This document shows positions 37,402 to 46,729 of a DNA stretch of 64,000 nucleotides, piece by piece (positions within the stretch are counted from its first letter, which is position 1; the number at the start of each line of letters is the position of its first letter). A model generated the notes under the pieces. The model searched no databases and had not been told where the DNA came from. It saw only the letters and a list, made by a program, of their open reading frames with translations. Both the position numbers and the translations under genes were made by a program. Source of the stretch: Mediterraneibacter glycyrrhizinilyticus. GTDB lineage: Bacteria > Bacillota > Clostridia > Lachnospirales > Lachnospiraceae. The stretch covers positions 1 through 64,000 of the forward strand of contig NZ_JADMSO010000008.1 of NCBI RefSeq assembly GCF_015560805.1, in the 5' to 3' direction.

Positions 37402-39234
37402 ATGATTAAATCATTAAAAATAAAAAATTTTAAGAGTATTTATAATATTACTGTTAAATTTAACCCCATTTTTAATGTGATTATCGGGGAAAATAATATA
37501 GGAAAAACGACACTGTTTGAAGCTATTTTATTGTGGAAAATGTGCTATGATGGCACAATAAAAAAGAGCAAAAAGGGATTTTATGCACAAGCACATAATC
37601 TCTTATTCCGAGATATGGAACATATTAGAGTATATCAGGACATGGATTTATTTCCACACAATTATTCAAAAAAGGATGCGGAAGCGGAGATTACATTGGA
37701 AATTGAATATAATGGGATATCTTATAGATTAGGATTTAGACTTGAAAAAGTTGATTCTATGGATGACGCATATTATCAAACAAAATATATTGATTACTCT
37801 GAATTTGAAAAATTTGCTGAAATGGTTAATTCGATTCCCGGCAAAAATTTATCAAATTTTATTATGATTAGTGAAACAAGGCCGATTGCTAATATTATAG
37901 CAAAAGAACCATATATGTATAAAGCTCAGGTAATGGATAAAATTGCAAAAGGAAAAGGATATGAGGTCTTACGTAATAAAATTAAGGATAATATTTTGAA
38001 TGTGCAGGAACATATCAATAATGTAATGGGAAAAGACTATCAAATCGTTGAAAAGCAAAAAGATGATAAGACTTATATTTCCATAAAAGTGGATGGTAAA
38101 AATATTTTTTCATATGGTAGTGGGTTTTTACAACTTGCAGAAATATTTTCTTCATTAGAATATGTGGAACCAGAAATATATTTACTTTTAATTGACGAAC
38201 CAGATTCACATCTTCATGCTAAATTACAAAGAAGATTGATAAATGAATTGAGAACATTAACGAATAGTCAGTTACTGATTATATCTCATAACGATCGTTT
38301 TTTGAAAGAATTGGATGAAGAAGAAATTTTGTTCATGACAGAAAGTGCTAAAGAGAATGGTATAGTAGATCATCTTCCAGCAGGATATAAAGGGATTGTT
38401 CTCGAAAATTTAGTTGGAGATCTTGAAGATGTTGAAAAGTTACGAAATGCTAGAAAACTGATTTTAGTAGAAGGAGTGGGAGATATTGACTTTCTTGATA
38501 CGATGTGTCCTAAATATGAAGAGTATGCAAATGTGTCTTTTCCGATGAAAATAGTTGTAAAAATGGATGGAATAGATACTTTAAACGCTAAGTTAATTAC
38601 ATATTCACGTGCATTAAAAGGTATAATTCCTACAAACTGCAAATGGCTTTTAATTAGAGATACTGACTGTGTTCCATGTAATAAAAAAGAATCTGCTGGA
38701 AATGTAGATAAAAAGAATGTTGATACCAGTGGTGCGGAATTTAAAGTGTTTTTTCAAAATGGTTATGGCATAGAGTCAACATTTGCAGCTGAGCCTGATA
38801 AATTGGCAAAATTATTATGCTCATATTATAGTTTAGAAAACTCAGAAGACGTGGTTGAAAATATTATAATGGAAACAAACGCTGAGTATTTTAATAAGGT
38901 CAAGGATGTTTTAAATGTTGAAGTACATCAGGAACTAGAAAAACATTATAAACGCCAAAAAGAGGCACGTTCTGGAAAAATATATGACAACTTGCAATTT
39001 ACGGATATGCTTAAAGAAATATCAGCTACAAATATTCAGTATATTATGACAAAGCCTATTATGGATCGTTATCTTGAATCATTACATGCAGGTATTGTGA
39101 ATAACTTTTCGAATATCTCTGCAGTTAAATTGGATCACAGGACGATTTTTACATATTATTATCAACAAATCAGTTGTTTAGATGATATGTTTGAGTCGCA
39201 TAAGGCTCTTTTGCAAGAAATATATAGAGATTGA
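37402..39234 (+). CDS. OLD-family ATP-dependent nuclease inserted in the BREX operon
   Basis: ABC-type ATPase fused to a TOPRIM nuclease, 610 aa. Walker A GENNIGKTTLFEAI is near residue 32, Walker B LLLIDEPDSHLHAKL near residue 263, and switch ISHNDRF near residue 295. The TOPRIM part starts at LILVEGVGDIDFLD near residue 352 (Glu) and has LLIRDTDCVP near residue 418 (DxD). This is the OLD architecture, known from phage P2 Old and from Gabija and retron-linked nucleases. Its base composition is more AT-rich than pglZ and brxL, and it sits where canonical type 1 operons have no gene, so it looks like an acquired extra effector. GAGGTGAT precedes it; the stop overlaps a possible brxL start. Confidence 0.88.
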   Translation: MIKSLKIKNFKSIYNITVKFNPIFNVIIGENNIGKTTLFEAILLWKMCYDGTIKKSKKGFYAQAHNLLFRDMEHIRVYQDMDLFPHNYSKKDAEAEITLEIEYNGISYRLGFRLEKVDSMDDAYYQTKYIDYSEFEKFAEMVNSIPGKNLSNFIMISETRPIANIIAKEPYMYKAQVMDKIAKGKGYEVLRNKIKDNILNVQEHINNVMGKDYQIVEKQKDDKTYISIKVDGKNIFSYGSGFLQLAEIFSSLEYVEPEIYLLLIDEPDSHLHAKLQRRLINELRTLTNSQLLIISHNDRFLKELDEEEILFMTESAKENGIVDHLPAGYKGIVLENLVGDLEDVEKLRNARKLILVEGVGDIDFLDTMCPKYEEYANVSFPMKIVVKMDGIDTLNAKLITYSRALKGIIPTNCKWLLIRDTDCVPCNKKESAGNVDKKNVDTSGAEFKVFFQNGYGIESTFAAEPDKLAKLLCSYYSLENSEDVVENIIMETNAEYFNKVKDVLNVEVHQELEKHYKRQKEARSGKIYDNLQFTDMLKEISATNIQYIMTKPIMDRYLESLHAGIVNNFSNISAVKLDHRTIFTYYYQQISCLDDMFESHKALLQEIYRD

Positions 39235-39245
39235 TGGGAGAAAAA

Positions 39246-41315
39246 ATGGACGAATATAGAGAAAATACAACTGAAGACAAAAGAGAAGAAATAAAACGAA
39301 AGCTCCGACAATACTATGATGGGCGCATTGTCCGAAAGGATTTAACTAAATCTATTCGTGAGGGAGCCAATGTTCCGGTCTATGTACTGGAATATCTCCT
39401 TGGACAGTACTGTAATTCCGATGATGACGAGATCATTGAAGAGGGAGTGGAGAACGTAAAGCGTATTTTGAGAGATAATTATGTGCGTCCGGATGAGGCA
39501 CAGAAGATTCTCTCTCTTTTGCGTGAAAGAGGTAGTTATACAGTGATTGACCGTATCACGGTTGTACTGAATACAAAGGAAGACCGCTATGAAGCTACAT
39601 TCTCTAATCTGGGTGTAAAGGGAATCCCGATTCATCCGGATTATGTAAAAGATTATGACCGTCTGCTCTGTGGTGGCATCTGGTGTATCCTGCAGATGGA
39701 ATATGAATTTATTGAAGAAGATAAGAAGAATACACAGCCAATTCGTATCCGCAAGCTGACACCAATCCAGATGCCGCATGTGGATATGGATGAAGTGAGA
39801 AATGGAAGAAAAGCATTTACCAAAGAGGAATGGATGGATATCCTGCTCCGTTCTACGGGATTGGAACCGGAAAGCTTTAGTGAGAGAGCAAAATGGCTGT
39901 TGATTGCACGTATGATTCCGCTAGTAGAGAATAACTTCAACCTTTGTGAGTTGGGACCACGTTCTACCGGTAAATCTTACATATATGAGCAGATTTCTCC
40001 GAACAGTATTCTGGTAGCAGGGGGACAGACAACGGTTGCGAACCTTTTTTATAACATGTCCAATCACACAGTAGGTCTTGTTGGTATGTGGGACTGTGTT
40101 GCTTTTGATGAGGTTGCCGGTATTAAATTTAAAGATAAAGATGGAATCCAGATTATGAAAGGTTACATGGCATCCGGAGCATTTTCACGAGGAAAAGCAG
40201 AGATCCAAGCTAAGGCTTCTATGGTATTTGTAGGAAATATCAACCAGAGTGTAGATACGCTTTTAAAGACATCCAGCTTATTTGACCCATTCCCACCGGA
40301 AATGGGAACCGATACAGCGTTCCTGGATCGTATGCACTGCTATATTCCAGGTTGGGAGATTCCGAAATACAGACCAGATTCATTCACGAATGATTATGGT
40401 TTTATTACAGATTATCTATCTGAATTTATGCGAGAACTGCGTAAAGACAGCTATAGTGATTTGATGGACAAGTATTTCCACCTTGGAAACAACCTGAATC
40501 AGCGTGATACTATTGCTGTTCGTAAGATGATTTCCGGATTTACGAAACTTCTTTATCCGGATGGAGAGGTAACGAAAGAAGAATTGCGTGAAATTGTGGA
40601 GATTTCACTGGAACTTCGTCGCAGAGTCAAAGAGCAGTTGAAAAAGATCGGCGGCATGGAGTTCTATGATGTGAATTTCTCTTATACAGATAATGACAGT
40701 TTTGAGGAGCATTATGTTTCCGTTCCAGAGCAGGGCGGCGGCAAGTTAATTCCGGAAGGCATGGGAAAACCAGGATCTGTTTATACCGTTTCCAAATCAA
40801 AGACAGGTATGATCGGTTGCTATATGCTGGAAACACAGATGATGCCTGGAAATGGAAAGCTGACTTGTACTGGCATTGGATCAGGAAAAGAGCCGAAAGA
40901 GGCAACAAATACAGCATTTAATTATTTGAAAGCAAATGGAAACCGTATTTCCGGTCAGATCAGTACCACAACAAAGGATTATATCATTAACTATCAGGAT
41001 ATGCAGGGCATTGGAATGACAGGAAACCTGGCATTGCCGACGTTAATTGCAATCTGTTCCGCAGCACTTGGAAAGACACCATTGAACAGCCTTGCAATTC
41101 TTGGTGAAATCAGTATTGGAGGTACTCTGATCAAGGTAGATGAGCTGGCAAGTACACTGCAAGTATGTCTAGACAGTGGAGCGAAGAAAGTATTATTGCC
41201 AATTACTTCTGCAGGTGATCTGGGAACTGTACCATCAGATTTGGTTGGTGCATTTAGCTTGATTTTCTATTCTTCCGCAGAAGAAGCAGTATTTAAAGCA
41301 CTTGGTGTGGAATAA
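39246..41315 (+). CDS. brxL: BREX Lon-like protein BrxL
   Basis: AAA+ protein with a Lon-like C-terminal domain, 689 aa, the last canonical type 1 BREX gene. The ATPase P-loop region reads CELGPRSTGKSYIYE near residue 233, with Walker B WDCVAFDEVAG. The Lon-fold part (from about residue 570) has YQDMQGIGMTGNLALPTLIA where active Lon has a Ser; no catalytic Ser is seen there, in line with BrxL acting as a DNA-binding ring motor rather than a protease. The ATG at 39246 follows GGGAG; TTG 39231 and ATG 39234 are alternatives that overlap the OLD gene. Confidence 0.94.
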   Translation: MDEYRENTTEDKREEIKRKLRQYYDGRIVRKDLTKSIREGANVPVYVLEYLLGQYCNSDDDEIIEEGVENVKRILRDNYVRPDEAQKILSLLRERGSYTVIDRITVVLNTKEDRYEATFSNLGVKGIPIHPDYVKDYDRLLCGGIWCILQMEYEFIEEDKKNTQPIRIRKLTPIQMPHVDMDEVRNGRKAFTKEEWMDILLRSTGLEPESFSERAKWLLIARMIPLVENNFNLCELGPRSTGKSYIYEQISPNSILVAGGQTTVANLFYNMSNHTVGLVGMWDCVAFDEVAGIKFKDKDGIQIMKGYMASGAFSRGKAEIQAKASMVFVGNINQSVDTLLKTSSLFDPFPPEMGTDTAFLDRMHCYIPGWEIPKYRPDSFTNDYGFITDYLSEFMRELRKDSYSDLMDKYFHLGNNLNQRDTIAVRKMISGFTKLLYPDGEVTKEELREIVEISLELRRRVKEQLKKIGGMEFYDVNFSYTDNDSFEEHYVSVPEQGGGKLIPEGMGKPGSVYTVSKSKTGMIGCYMLETQMMPGNGKLTCTGIGSGKEPKEATNTAFNYLKANGNRISGQISTTTKDYIINYQDMQGIGMTGNLALPTLIAICSAALGKTPLNSLAILGEISIGGTLIKVDELASTLQVCLDSGAKKVLLPITSAGDLGTVPSDLVGAFSLIFYSSAEEAVFKALGVE

Positions 41316-41357
41316 GACATGAGAATAGTACAAAAGCAGATAAGAAGGTGATGAGTT

Positions 41358-42449
41358 ATTTTTGAACAGGATTTTGAAGAGATGTTGCGGCAACACCAGG
41401 CATTTCTTGATGATAGAAAGAAATTTAAGGCATTGGTAAAAGACTTATTTCCAGATCAGGCGAAGAATGTCAATTTATTGCTGATGGCATATAACATGGG
41501 AATTGCGCAGGATATTCAGACTGCATCCCACATCAATAATACCTTTGCATTCCGATATGTGAAGCAGCTTATGGACGATTTTGGCATGAGCCGTGTTAAT
41601 GCAGACTGGATTGTTTCAGTATGGTGTGCATGCTATGGGGCAAAAGTGCTGGGAAAAGCCTGTGACATTTCCATTCAGAAGCAGGGAAGCGGACCGGCAA
41701 TTCAAGGAGAACAGTCATCTTCTGGCAGATCTTATGGGGATCTATTTACATATGAAAAAAGCCGTAGAGGAAAAGGTCTTGCAGTGACTGGATTTCGTGG
41801 AGATAAGAACAAAACGATTATTTTTCAGAATAAATCCGGGAATACGCCGGTGGTGGAGATCGCAGATGACAGCTTCAGTAATTCTCCGACAGAGGAAGCC
41901 ATTCTGACAGAAGGAATATCCTATATTGGACGAAAAGCTTTCTCTGGGTGTAATAAGCTGCATCAGGTGGTATTGCCGATCAGTATCGAAGAGATTGAAG
42001 ATTCAGCCTTTGAAAATTGTAGCAGTCTCAAATCAATATCATTGCCGGTGGCATTAAAGACGATTGGGGATGGTGCGTTGAAAGGAACAGGACTTCGAAC
42101 AATCGCTATTCCAAAGAGTGTGTTCTGGGTAGGGGAAGGACTTTTGGCAGAGTGTGATTCGTTAGATCATATAACAATTTCAGAGAATATAGAAAGAATC
42201 CCAGCTAAAATGTTTGAAAATTGTAAAAATCTAAAAAAGGTGGAATTGCAGAAGAATCTAGTTGAGATTGGTGAACGTGCATTTTTTGGATGCAGTTCTT
42301 TGGATTTTCTGATTATTCCAGATAGTGTGAAACAAATTGGTTTAGATGCATTTGCCAATATGGATAAGCAGTTTATTCTTCAATGTTCTTTTGGTTCATA
42401 TGCAGAAGTGTATGCCAGAAAGAATAAGATTAAATATCAGTTGGTGTAA
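41358..42449 (+). CDS. BspA-type leucine-rich-repeat protein, possible AUU start
   Basis: Soluble protein of about 363 aa. Residues 1-115 form a helical N-terminal domain (KFKALVKDLFPDQAKNV, NTFAFRYVKQLMDDFG, WIVSVWCACYGAKVLGK) also seen next to kinase/phosphatase systems. Residues 160-350 are BspA-type LRRs with the LRR_5 pattern (SYIGRKAFSGCNKLHQVVLP, IEDSAFENCSSLKSISLP, IPAKMFENCKNLKKVEL). The first ATG is at 41382, but the strong site AGAAGGTGAT (41343-41352) sits 29 bases away; it is at ideal distance from ATT at 41358, giving (M)FEQDFEEM. No signal peptide, so a cytoplasmic binding role is likely. Confidence 0.7.
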   Translation: MFEQDFEEMLRQHQAFLDDRKKFKALVKDLFPDQAKNVNLLLMAYNMGIAQDIQTASHINNTFAFRYVKQLMDDFGMSRVNADWIVSVWCACYGAKVLGKACDISIQKQGSGPAIQGEQSSSGRSYGDLFTYEKSRRGKGLAVTGFRGDKNKTIIFQNKSGNTPVVEIADDSFSNSPTEEAILTEGISYIGRKAFSGCNKLHQVVLPISIEEIEDSAFENCSSLKSISLPVALKTIGDGALKGTGLRTIAIPKSVFWVGEGLLAECDSLDHITISENIERIPAKMFENCKNLKKVELQKNLVEIGERAFFGCSSLDFLIIPDSVKQIGLDAFANMDKQFILQCSFGSYAEVYARKNKIKYQLV

Positions 42450-42469
42450 AATGTCGCCTGATATGGGAC
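42450..42469 (+). repeat. Island dyad motif, copy c
   Basis: Reads AATGTCGCCTGATATGGGAC, starting at the base after the LRR gene's stop codon. Same orientation as the other three copies. In the present layout it precedes the CRISPR-Cas locus, but the related copy d precedes the kinase operon on the far side of CRISPR. Confidence 0.6.
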
Positions 42470-42504
42470 AAAAAAATCAGCGCTTGATGATATGATGGTA
42501 TAAA

Positions 42505-42623
42505 ATAAAAAAGCCTATATGAAATAGGCTTTTTATAACACACACTGTGTTTGTCAGTTATCTGACGCATTCATAATAATATTATTTGAACTTGCAGTGT
42601 AAATCTATAGGGTAATGATTTAC
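42505..42623 (-). ncRNA. tracrRNA of the type II-A CRISPR system
   Basis: On the minus strand the segment 42623-42586 reads as an anti-repeat (TAAATCATTACCCTATAGAT, then TTACACTGCAAGTTCAAAT), complementary to most of the array repeat with a few bulges. A body follows with the stem GTCAG/CTGAC at about 42551-42564, a small ACAC/GTGT stem, and an intrinsic terminator AAAGCCTAT/ATAGGCTTT ending in a U run near 42505. This anti-repeat, hairpins and terminator layout is that of tracrRNA, which pairs with pre-crRNA for RNase III processing and holds the guide in Cas9. Length about 119 nt. Confidence 0.85.
42551..42579 (+). promoter_or_regulatory. Promoter of the cas9-cas1-cas2-csn2 operon
   Basis: TTGTCA (42551-42556), 17 bases, TAATAA (42574-42579). 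It lies inside the tracrRNA gene on the opposite strand, so the cas9 leader (about 75 bases) is antisense to the tracrRNA anti-repeat and contains a repeat-like sequence itself. Confidence 0.6.
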
Positions 42624-42629
42624 AAAATT

Positions 42630-42659
42630 AAAATATCATATTTTGAGGTGGGGTGTCAA
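42630..42659 (-). promoter_or_regulatory. Promoter of the tracrRNA, overlapping the cas9 start region
   Basis: On the minus strand a perfect TTGACA (42654-42659) and TATTTT (42630-42635) with 18 bases between. Initiation would fall near 42623, exactly at the start of the anti-repeat. The -35 lies over the cas9 ribosome-site and start region, so the two transcription units are tightly interlocked. Confidence 0.65.
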
Positions 42660-42661
42660 GA

Positions 42662-45600
42662 GTGAAAGAAAATTATTATTTAGGATTAGATATTGGAACA
42701 AACTCCGTTGGCTACGCAGTAACGGATGGACGGTTCAATTTGTTGAAGTACAAAGGGGAATCAATGTGGGGATCCCATGTGTTTGAAGAAGGAAAACAAT
42801 GTTCAGACAGAAGAATGCATAGAACAGCACGTAGACGATTAGATCGCAGACAACAAAGAGTTCATTTGACACAGGAAATTTTTGCAAAAGCTATTAGTGA
42901 AGTTGATGAAAGATTTTTTGTTCGATTGAAGGAAAGTGCATTATTTAGGGAAGATACCAGTGGAAGAGATACTTATCTTTTTTTTCAAGATGAAAATTAT
43001 ACGGATAAAGAGTATCACAAAGATTATCCAACAATTCATCATCTCATTAAAGAACTGATGGAAAATACAAAACCGCACGATGTTCGCTTGGTTTATTTAG
43101 CAATTGCCTGGCTTATGGCGCATAGAGGACATTTTTTAAGTGAAGTAAATAAAGATAATATTACCGAGTTACTTGATTTTGATTCGATTTACGGAAATTT
43201 GATGGAGCTTTTTACAACGCCACCATGGATATGTTCTGATAAAGAAGAATTCAAAAATATTCTTTTATTGCATCAAACGATTAAAAATAAAGAGAGAAAA
43301 TTCTGGGGATTACTATACGATGGGAAAAAGCCTAAAACTGATGAAGAGGATTACATCAATAAAGAAGGACTGATTCGACTTCTTTCAGGAGGAACTGTAG
43401 AGGCTGGAAAACTATTTAATCAGAAAGAATTTCAGGAGAAAATTTCTATTTCGTTGAAAAAATCAGAGGAAGACTTCCAATTGCTTTTAGATGAAATGGA
43501 TGAAGTGGATTCAGAGTATTCAGAGTATTTGATTCGACTTCGCGCACTTTATGATTGGGCATTGTTAGTGGATTCATTACATGGATGTTCCAGTATTTCA
43601 GAAGCAAAGGTGCAAGATTATATTCAACATGAAGCGGATTTAAAGATACTAAAGAGTTTTGTTCGTAAGTATTGCCCGAATGAGTATGCGACCATATTTA
43701 AAAATGCAGAAAAAGAAAACTATGCATCTTATGTATATAATATCCCAAAGGGAAAAAGAACGAAAGAATATAAGAAGAAGATCACACAAGAAGAATTTTG
43801 CGATTATCTAAAAAAGAAATTAAAAGATGTTCAAATTGATGAAGAAGATGAGGAAATTTATCAAGATATGATGTTCCGATTGGAAACATACACATTTATG
43901 CCGAAACAGGTAACGGGAGATAATAGAGTTATACCTTATCAGCTTTATTATGATGAATTGAAAAAAATTCTGGAAAATGCAGAAAACTATTTGCCGTTTT
44001 TGAAAAAGGAAGATGAACAGGGCATTTCTAATAAAACGAAGTTGCTTTCTATATTTGAATTTCGTATTCCATATTATGTGGGTCCGCTTTGCTCAACAAG
44101 TAAATATGCATGGTTGAAACGAAAGTCAGAAGGAAAAATTTATCCCTGGAATTTTGAAGAAAAGGTGGATTTAGATCAAAGTGAGGAAGCATTTATTAAC
44201 CGAATGACAAATAATTGCTCTTATTTGCCAGGTGAAACTGTGTTGCCACAGAATTCATTATTGTATTGCAAATTTACTGTGTTGAATGAAATAAACAATA
44301 TTAAAATTAATGGAACCTCAATTTCCGTGGAATGTAAACAGGAGATTTATAGACTTTTTGAAGAAAATAAAAAAGTAACAGTTGATAAGATAAAGAAATA
44401 CTTAATTAGTAATAATTATATGAAAAAAGAAGATGTACTGGGTGGTATCGATGTTACTATAAAATCTTCTCTCAAACCACAGCATGATTTTAAAAGACTT
44501 CTAAATTCAGGAGTTTTAAATGAAAGAGAAGCAGAGCGAATTATTGAGTGCATTACATATTCTGAAGAAAAAAATAGAGTGCTTCGGAGATTAGAGAGGG
44601 AGTTCCCAAAACTTTTAGATGAAGACAGAAGGTATTTATCAAAATTAAAATATAGTGGTTTTGGAAGATTATCTAGAGAATTTTTTACTGGAATTCGAGC
44701 TGCAAATAAGGAAACCGGTGAAAGTTTTAGTATTATACAGGCATTGTGGGATACAAATGATAATTTGATGCAATTGCTTTCAGATCGATATACATTCAAA
44801 GACAGTATCGAAGAAGAACAACGTAAATATTATGAAGAGCATCCGATGACGGTAGAATCTTTATTAGAGGAAATGTATGTTTCAAATGCGGTAAAACGTC
44901 CAATTTACAGAACATTAGATGTAATAAAAGATATTCAAAGTGTTTGCAAAACAGCACCAAAAAAAATCTATGTGGAAATGGCACGAGGACAGGAAGAAGG
45001 AAGCAGTAGAAAGAAATCAAGGAAAGATCAGATTTTAGAATTGTATAAAGGTATGGATAAGGGCGAAGTAAGGGAATTATCAAAACAATTGGAAGATTGT
45101 AGTGAACGCGAACTTAGAAGTGAAGTTCTTTTTCTATATTTTATGCAGCTTGGAAGAAGTATGTATTCCGGCAAGTCAATAGATATCGAAAAACTAAAAA
45201 CAGATGCTTATAATGTGGATCATATTTATCCACAGTGTAGAGTAAAAGATGATAGCCTCTCAAATAAAGTTCTTGTTTTGTCAGAAGAAAATGGAGTAAA
45301 GGGGGATAAATATCCAATTAGTGCAGAAATCAGACAAAAGATGGGAGAAATGTGGAGAGTGTACCATGAAAAAAGACTTATTTCAGATGAAAAATATCAT
45401 CGTCTGACAAGGGGTAGTGGATTTTCAAACACAGAAAAAATGGAGTTTATCAATCGGCAACTGGTGGAGACTAGACAGTCTACAAAAGCATTGACAAGAA
45501 TTTTTCAGTACATTTTTCCAGAAACAGAAATTGTTTTTGTGAAGGCTGGTCTTGTTTCAGATTTCCGAAATGAAATTCTGAAATGTGCGAAAAGCAGAAT

Positions 45601-46729
45601 TGTAAATGATTTACATCATGCGAAAGATGCATATTTGAATATTGTTGCAGGAGAAGTGTATCATGCCAGATTTACTGCCAAATTCTTTAAAGTTGATCAA
45701 GATGAATATTCGGTAAAGACAAAGGTGATTTTTGAAAACAAAGTATGGCGCGGAAAAGAATTAGTGTGGGAGGGGGGAAAAGATATCGCGAGAGTGAAAA
45801 AAATACTCACGAAAAACAGTGTCCACTATACAAGATATGCGTTTGAAAGAAAAGGAGGTTTATTTGACCAACAGCCTTTGAGAGCAGCATCAGGGTTAAT
45901 CGAGCGAAAAGTTGGATTGGATACAGAAAAATATGGAGGATATAATAAATCAACAGCCAGTTATTTCCTGTTAGTAAAATATATTGAAGCGGGAAAGAAA
46001 CCAAAGCAAGATGTAATGTTTGTTCCAATAGATTTGATGGAATCGGAACGGATTATGGATAATGAAACCTATGCAAAAGACTATGCAAGAAATACGATTG
46101 CAAAGATTCTTGGAAAACCAAGAGATGTAGTGCAGGAAGTAAGTTTTCTGTTGGGTATGAGAAAAATGAAAGTAAACACATTGTTGACATTTGATGGATT
46201 TGAAGCAACCCTGGCAAGTAAATCTAATGGAGGAAAGATATTAGTATTTGGATCTATGATGCCGTTGTTTGTTGACAATAAGAAGGAAAGCTATATCAAA
46301 CGCTTGGAAAGCTTTGCTAAAAAGAAGAAACAAAATAATTCTTTGTTAGTAGATGAAGTATATGACAAAATAACGAAAGAAGAAAATGGTGAGTTATTTT
46401 TATTTTTAACAAGCAAAGTAAAAGAAAAGCCTTATTGTTTAATATTTGGTAGTCAACTACAGGTATTACATGATAAAGAAAAGGAGTTTGAAAATTTGAA
46501 CTTAGAACAACAGGTAGATACACTTTTAAATGTTCTTTCTATTTTTAAAACAGGGCGAACAACCGGCTGTGATTTAAAAGCATTGGGAGGAGCTGGACAG
46601 GCAGGGATATTTACAGAAAATTCTAAATTGTCAAATTGGAAAAAATCATACAAAGATGTCCGGATTGTAGACATTTCTGCAGCTGGACTACATAGGAAAA
46701 TATCTCAGAATTTATTGGAGTTATTATGA
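42662..46729 (+). CDS. cas9: CRISPR-associated endonuclease Cas9 (type II-A)
   Basis: RNA-guided DNA endonuclease, 1355 aa, close to the S. pyogenes length. Active-site regions are intact: RuvC-I YYLGLDIGTNSVGYAV (Asp at residue 10 with this start), the Arg-rich bridge helix RRMHRTARRRLDRRQQRV, RuvC-II IYVEMARGQE near residue 770, HNH NVDHIYPQCRVKDDSLSNKV near residue 851 (His catalytic) and RuvC-III LHHAKDAYLN near residue 984. The GTG at 42662 is preferred because it gives better spacing from GAGGTGGGG; the GTG at 42653 is an in-frame alternative. It overlaps cas1 by four bases. PAM preference cannot be read from sequence. Confidence 0.97.
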   Translation: MKENYYLGLDIGTNSVGYAVTDGRFNLLKYKGESMWGSHVFEEGKQCSDRRMHRTARRRLDRRQQRVHLTQEIFAKAISEVDERFFVRLKESALFREDTSGRDTYLFFQDENYTDKEYHKDYPTIHHLIKELMENTKPHDVRLVYLAIAWLMAHRGHFLSEVNKDNITELLDFDSIYGNLMELFTTPPWICSDKEEFKNILLLHQTIKNKERKFWGLLYDGKKPKTDEEDYINKEGLIRLLSGGTVEAGKLFNQKEFQEKISISLKKSEEDFQLLLDEMDEVDSEYSEYLIRLRALYDWALLVDSLHGCSSISEAKVQDYIQHEADLKILKSFVRKYCPNEYATIFKNAEKENYASYVYNIPKGKRTKEYKKKITQEEFCDYLKKKLKDVQIDEEDEEIYQDMMFRLETYTFMPKQVTGDNRVIPYQLYYDELKKILENAENYLPFLKKEDEQGISNKTKLLSIFEFRIPYYVGPLCSTSKYAWLKRKSEGKIYPWNFEEKVDLDQSEEAFINRMTNNCSYLPGETVLPQNSLLYCKFTVLNEINNIKINGTSISVECKQEIYRLFEENKKVTVDKIKKYLISNNYMKKEDVLGGIDVTIKSSLKPQHDFKRLLNSGVLNEREAERIIECITYSEEKNRVLRRLEREFPKLLDEDRRYLSKLKYSGFGRLSREFFTGIRAANKETGESFSIIQALWDTNDNLMQLLSDRYTFKDSIEEEQRKYYEEHPMTVESLLEEMYVSNAVKRPIYRTLDVIKDIQSVCKTAPKKIYVEMARGQEEGSSRKKSRKDQILELYKGMDKGEVRELSKQLEDCSERELRSEVLFLYFMQLGRSMYSGKSIDIEKLKTDAYNVDHIYPQCRVKDDSLSNKVLVLSEENGVKGDKYPISAEIRQKMGEMWRVYHEKRLISDEKYHRLTRGSGFSNTEKMEFINRQLVETRQSTKALTRIFQYIFPETEIVFVKAGLVSDFRNEILKCAKSRIVNDLHHAKDAYLNIVAGEVYHARFTAKFFKVDQDEYSVKTKVIFENKVWRGKELVWEGGKDIARVKKILTKNSVHYTRYAFERKGGLFDQQPLRAASGLIERKVGLDTEKYGGYNKSTASYFLLVKYIEAGKKPKQDVMFVPIDLMESERIMDNETYAKDYARNTIAKILGKPRDVVQEVSFLLGMRKMKVNTLLTFDGFEATLASKSNGGKILVFGSMMPLFVDNKKESYIKRLESFAKKKKQNNSLLVDEVYDKITKEENGELFLFLTSKVKEKPYCLIFGSQLQVLHDKEKEFENLNLEQQVDTLLNVLSIFKTGRTTGCDLKALGGAGQAGIFTENSKLSNWKKSYKDVRIVDISAAGLHRKISQNLLELL

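Noticed and set aside
39231-39246. Alternative brxL starts at TTG 39231 or ATG 39234
   Set aside because: ATG 39246 has GGGAG at proper spacing, whereas the earlier codons overlap the OLD stop and lack a site.
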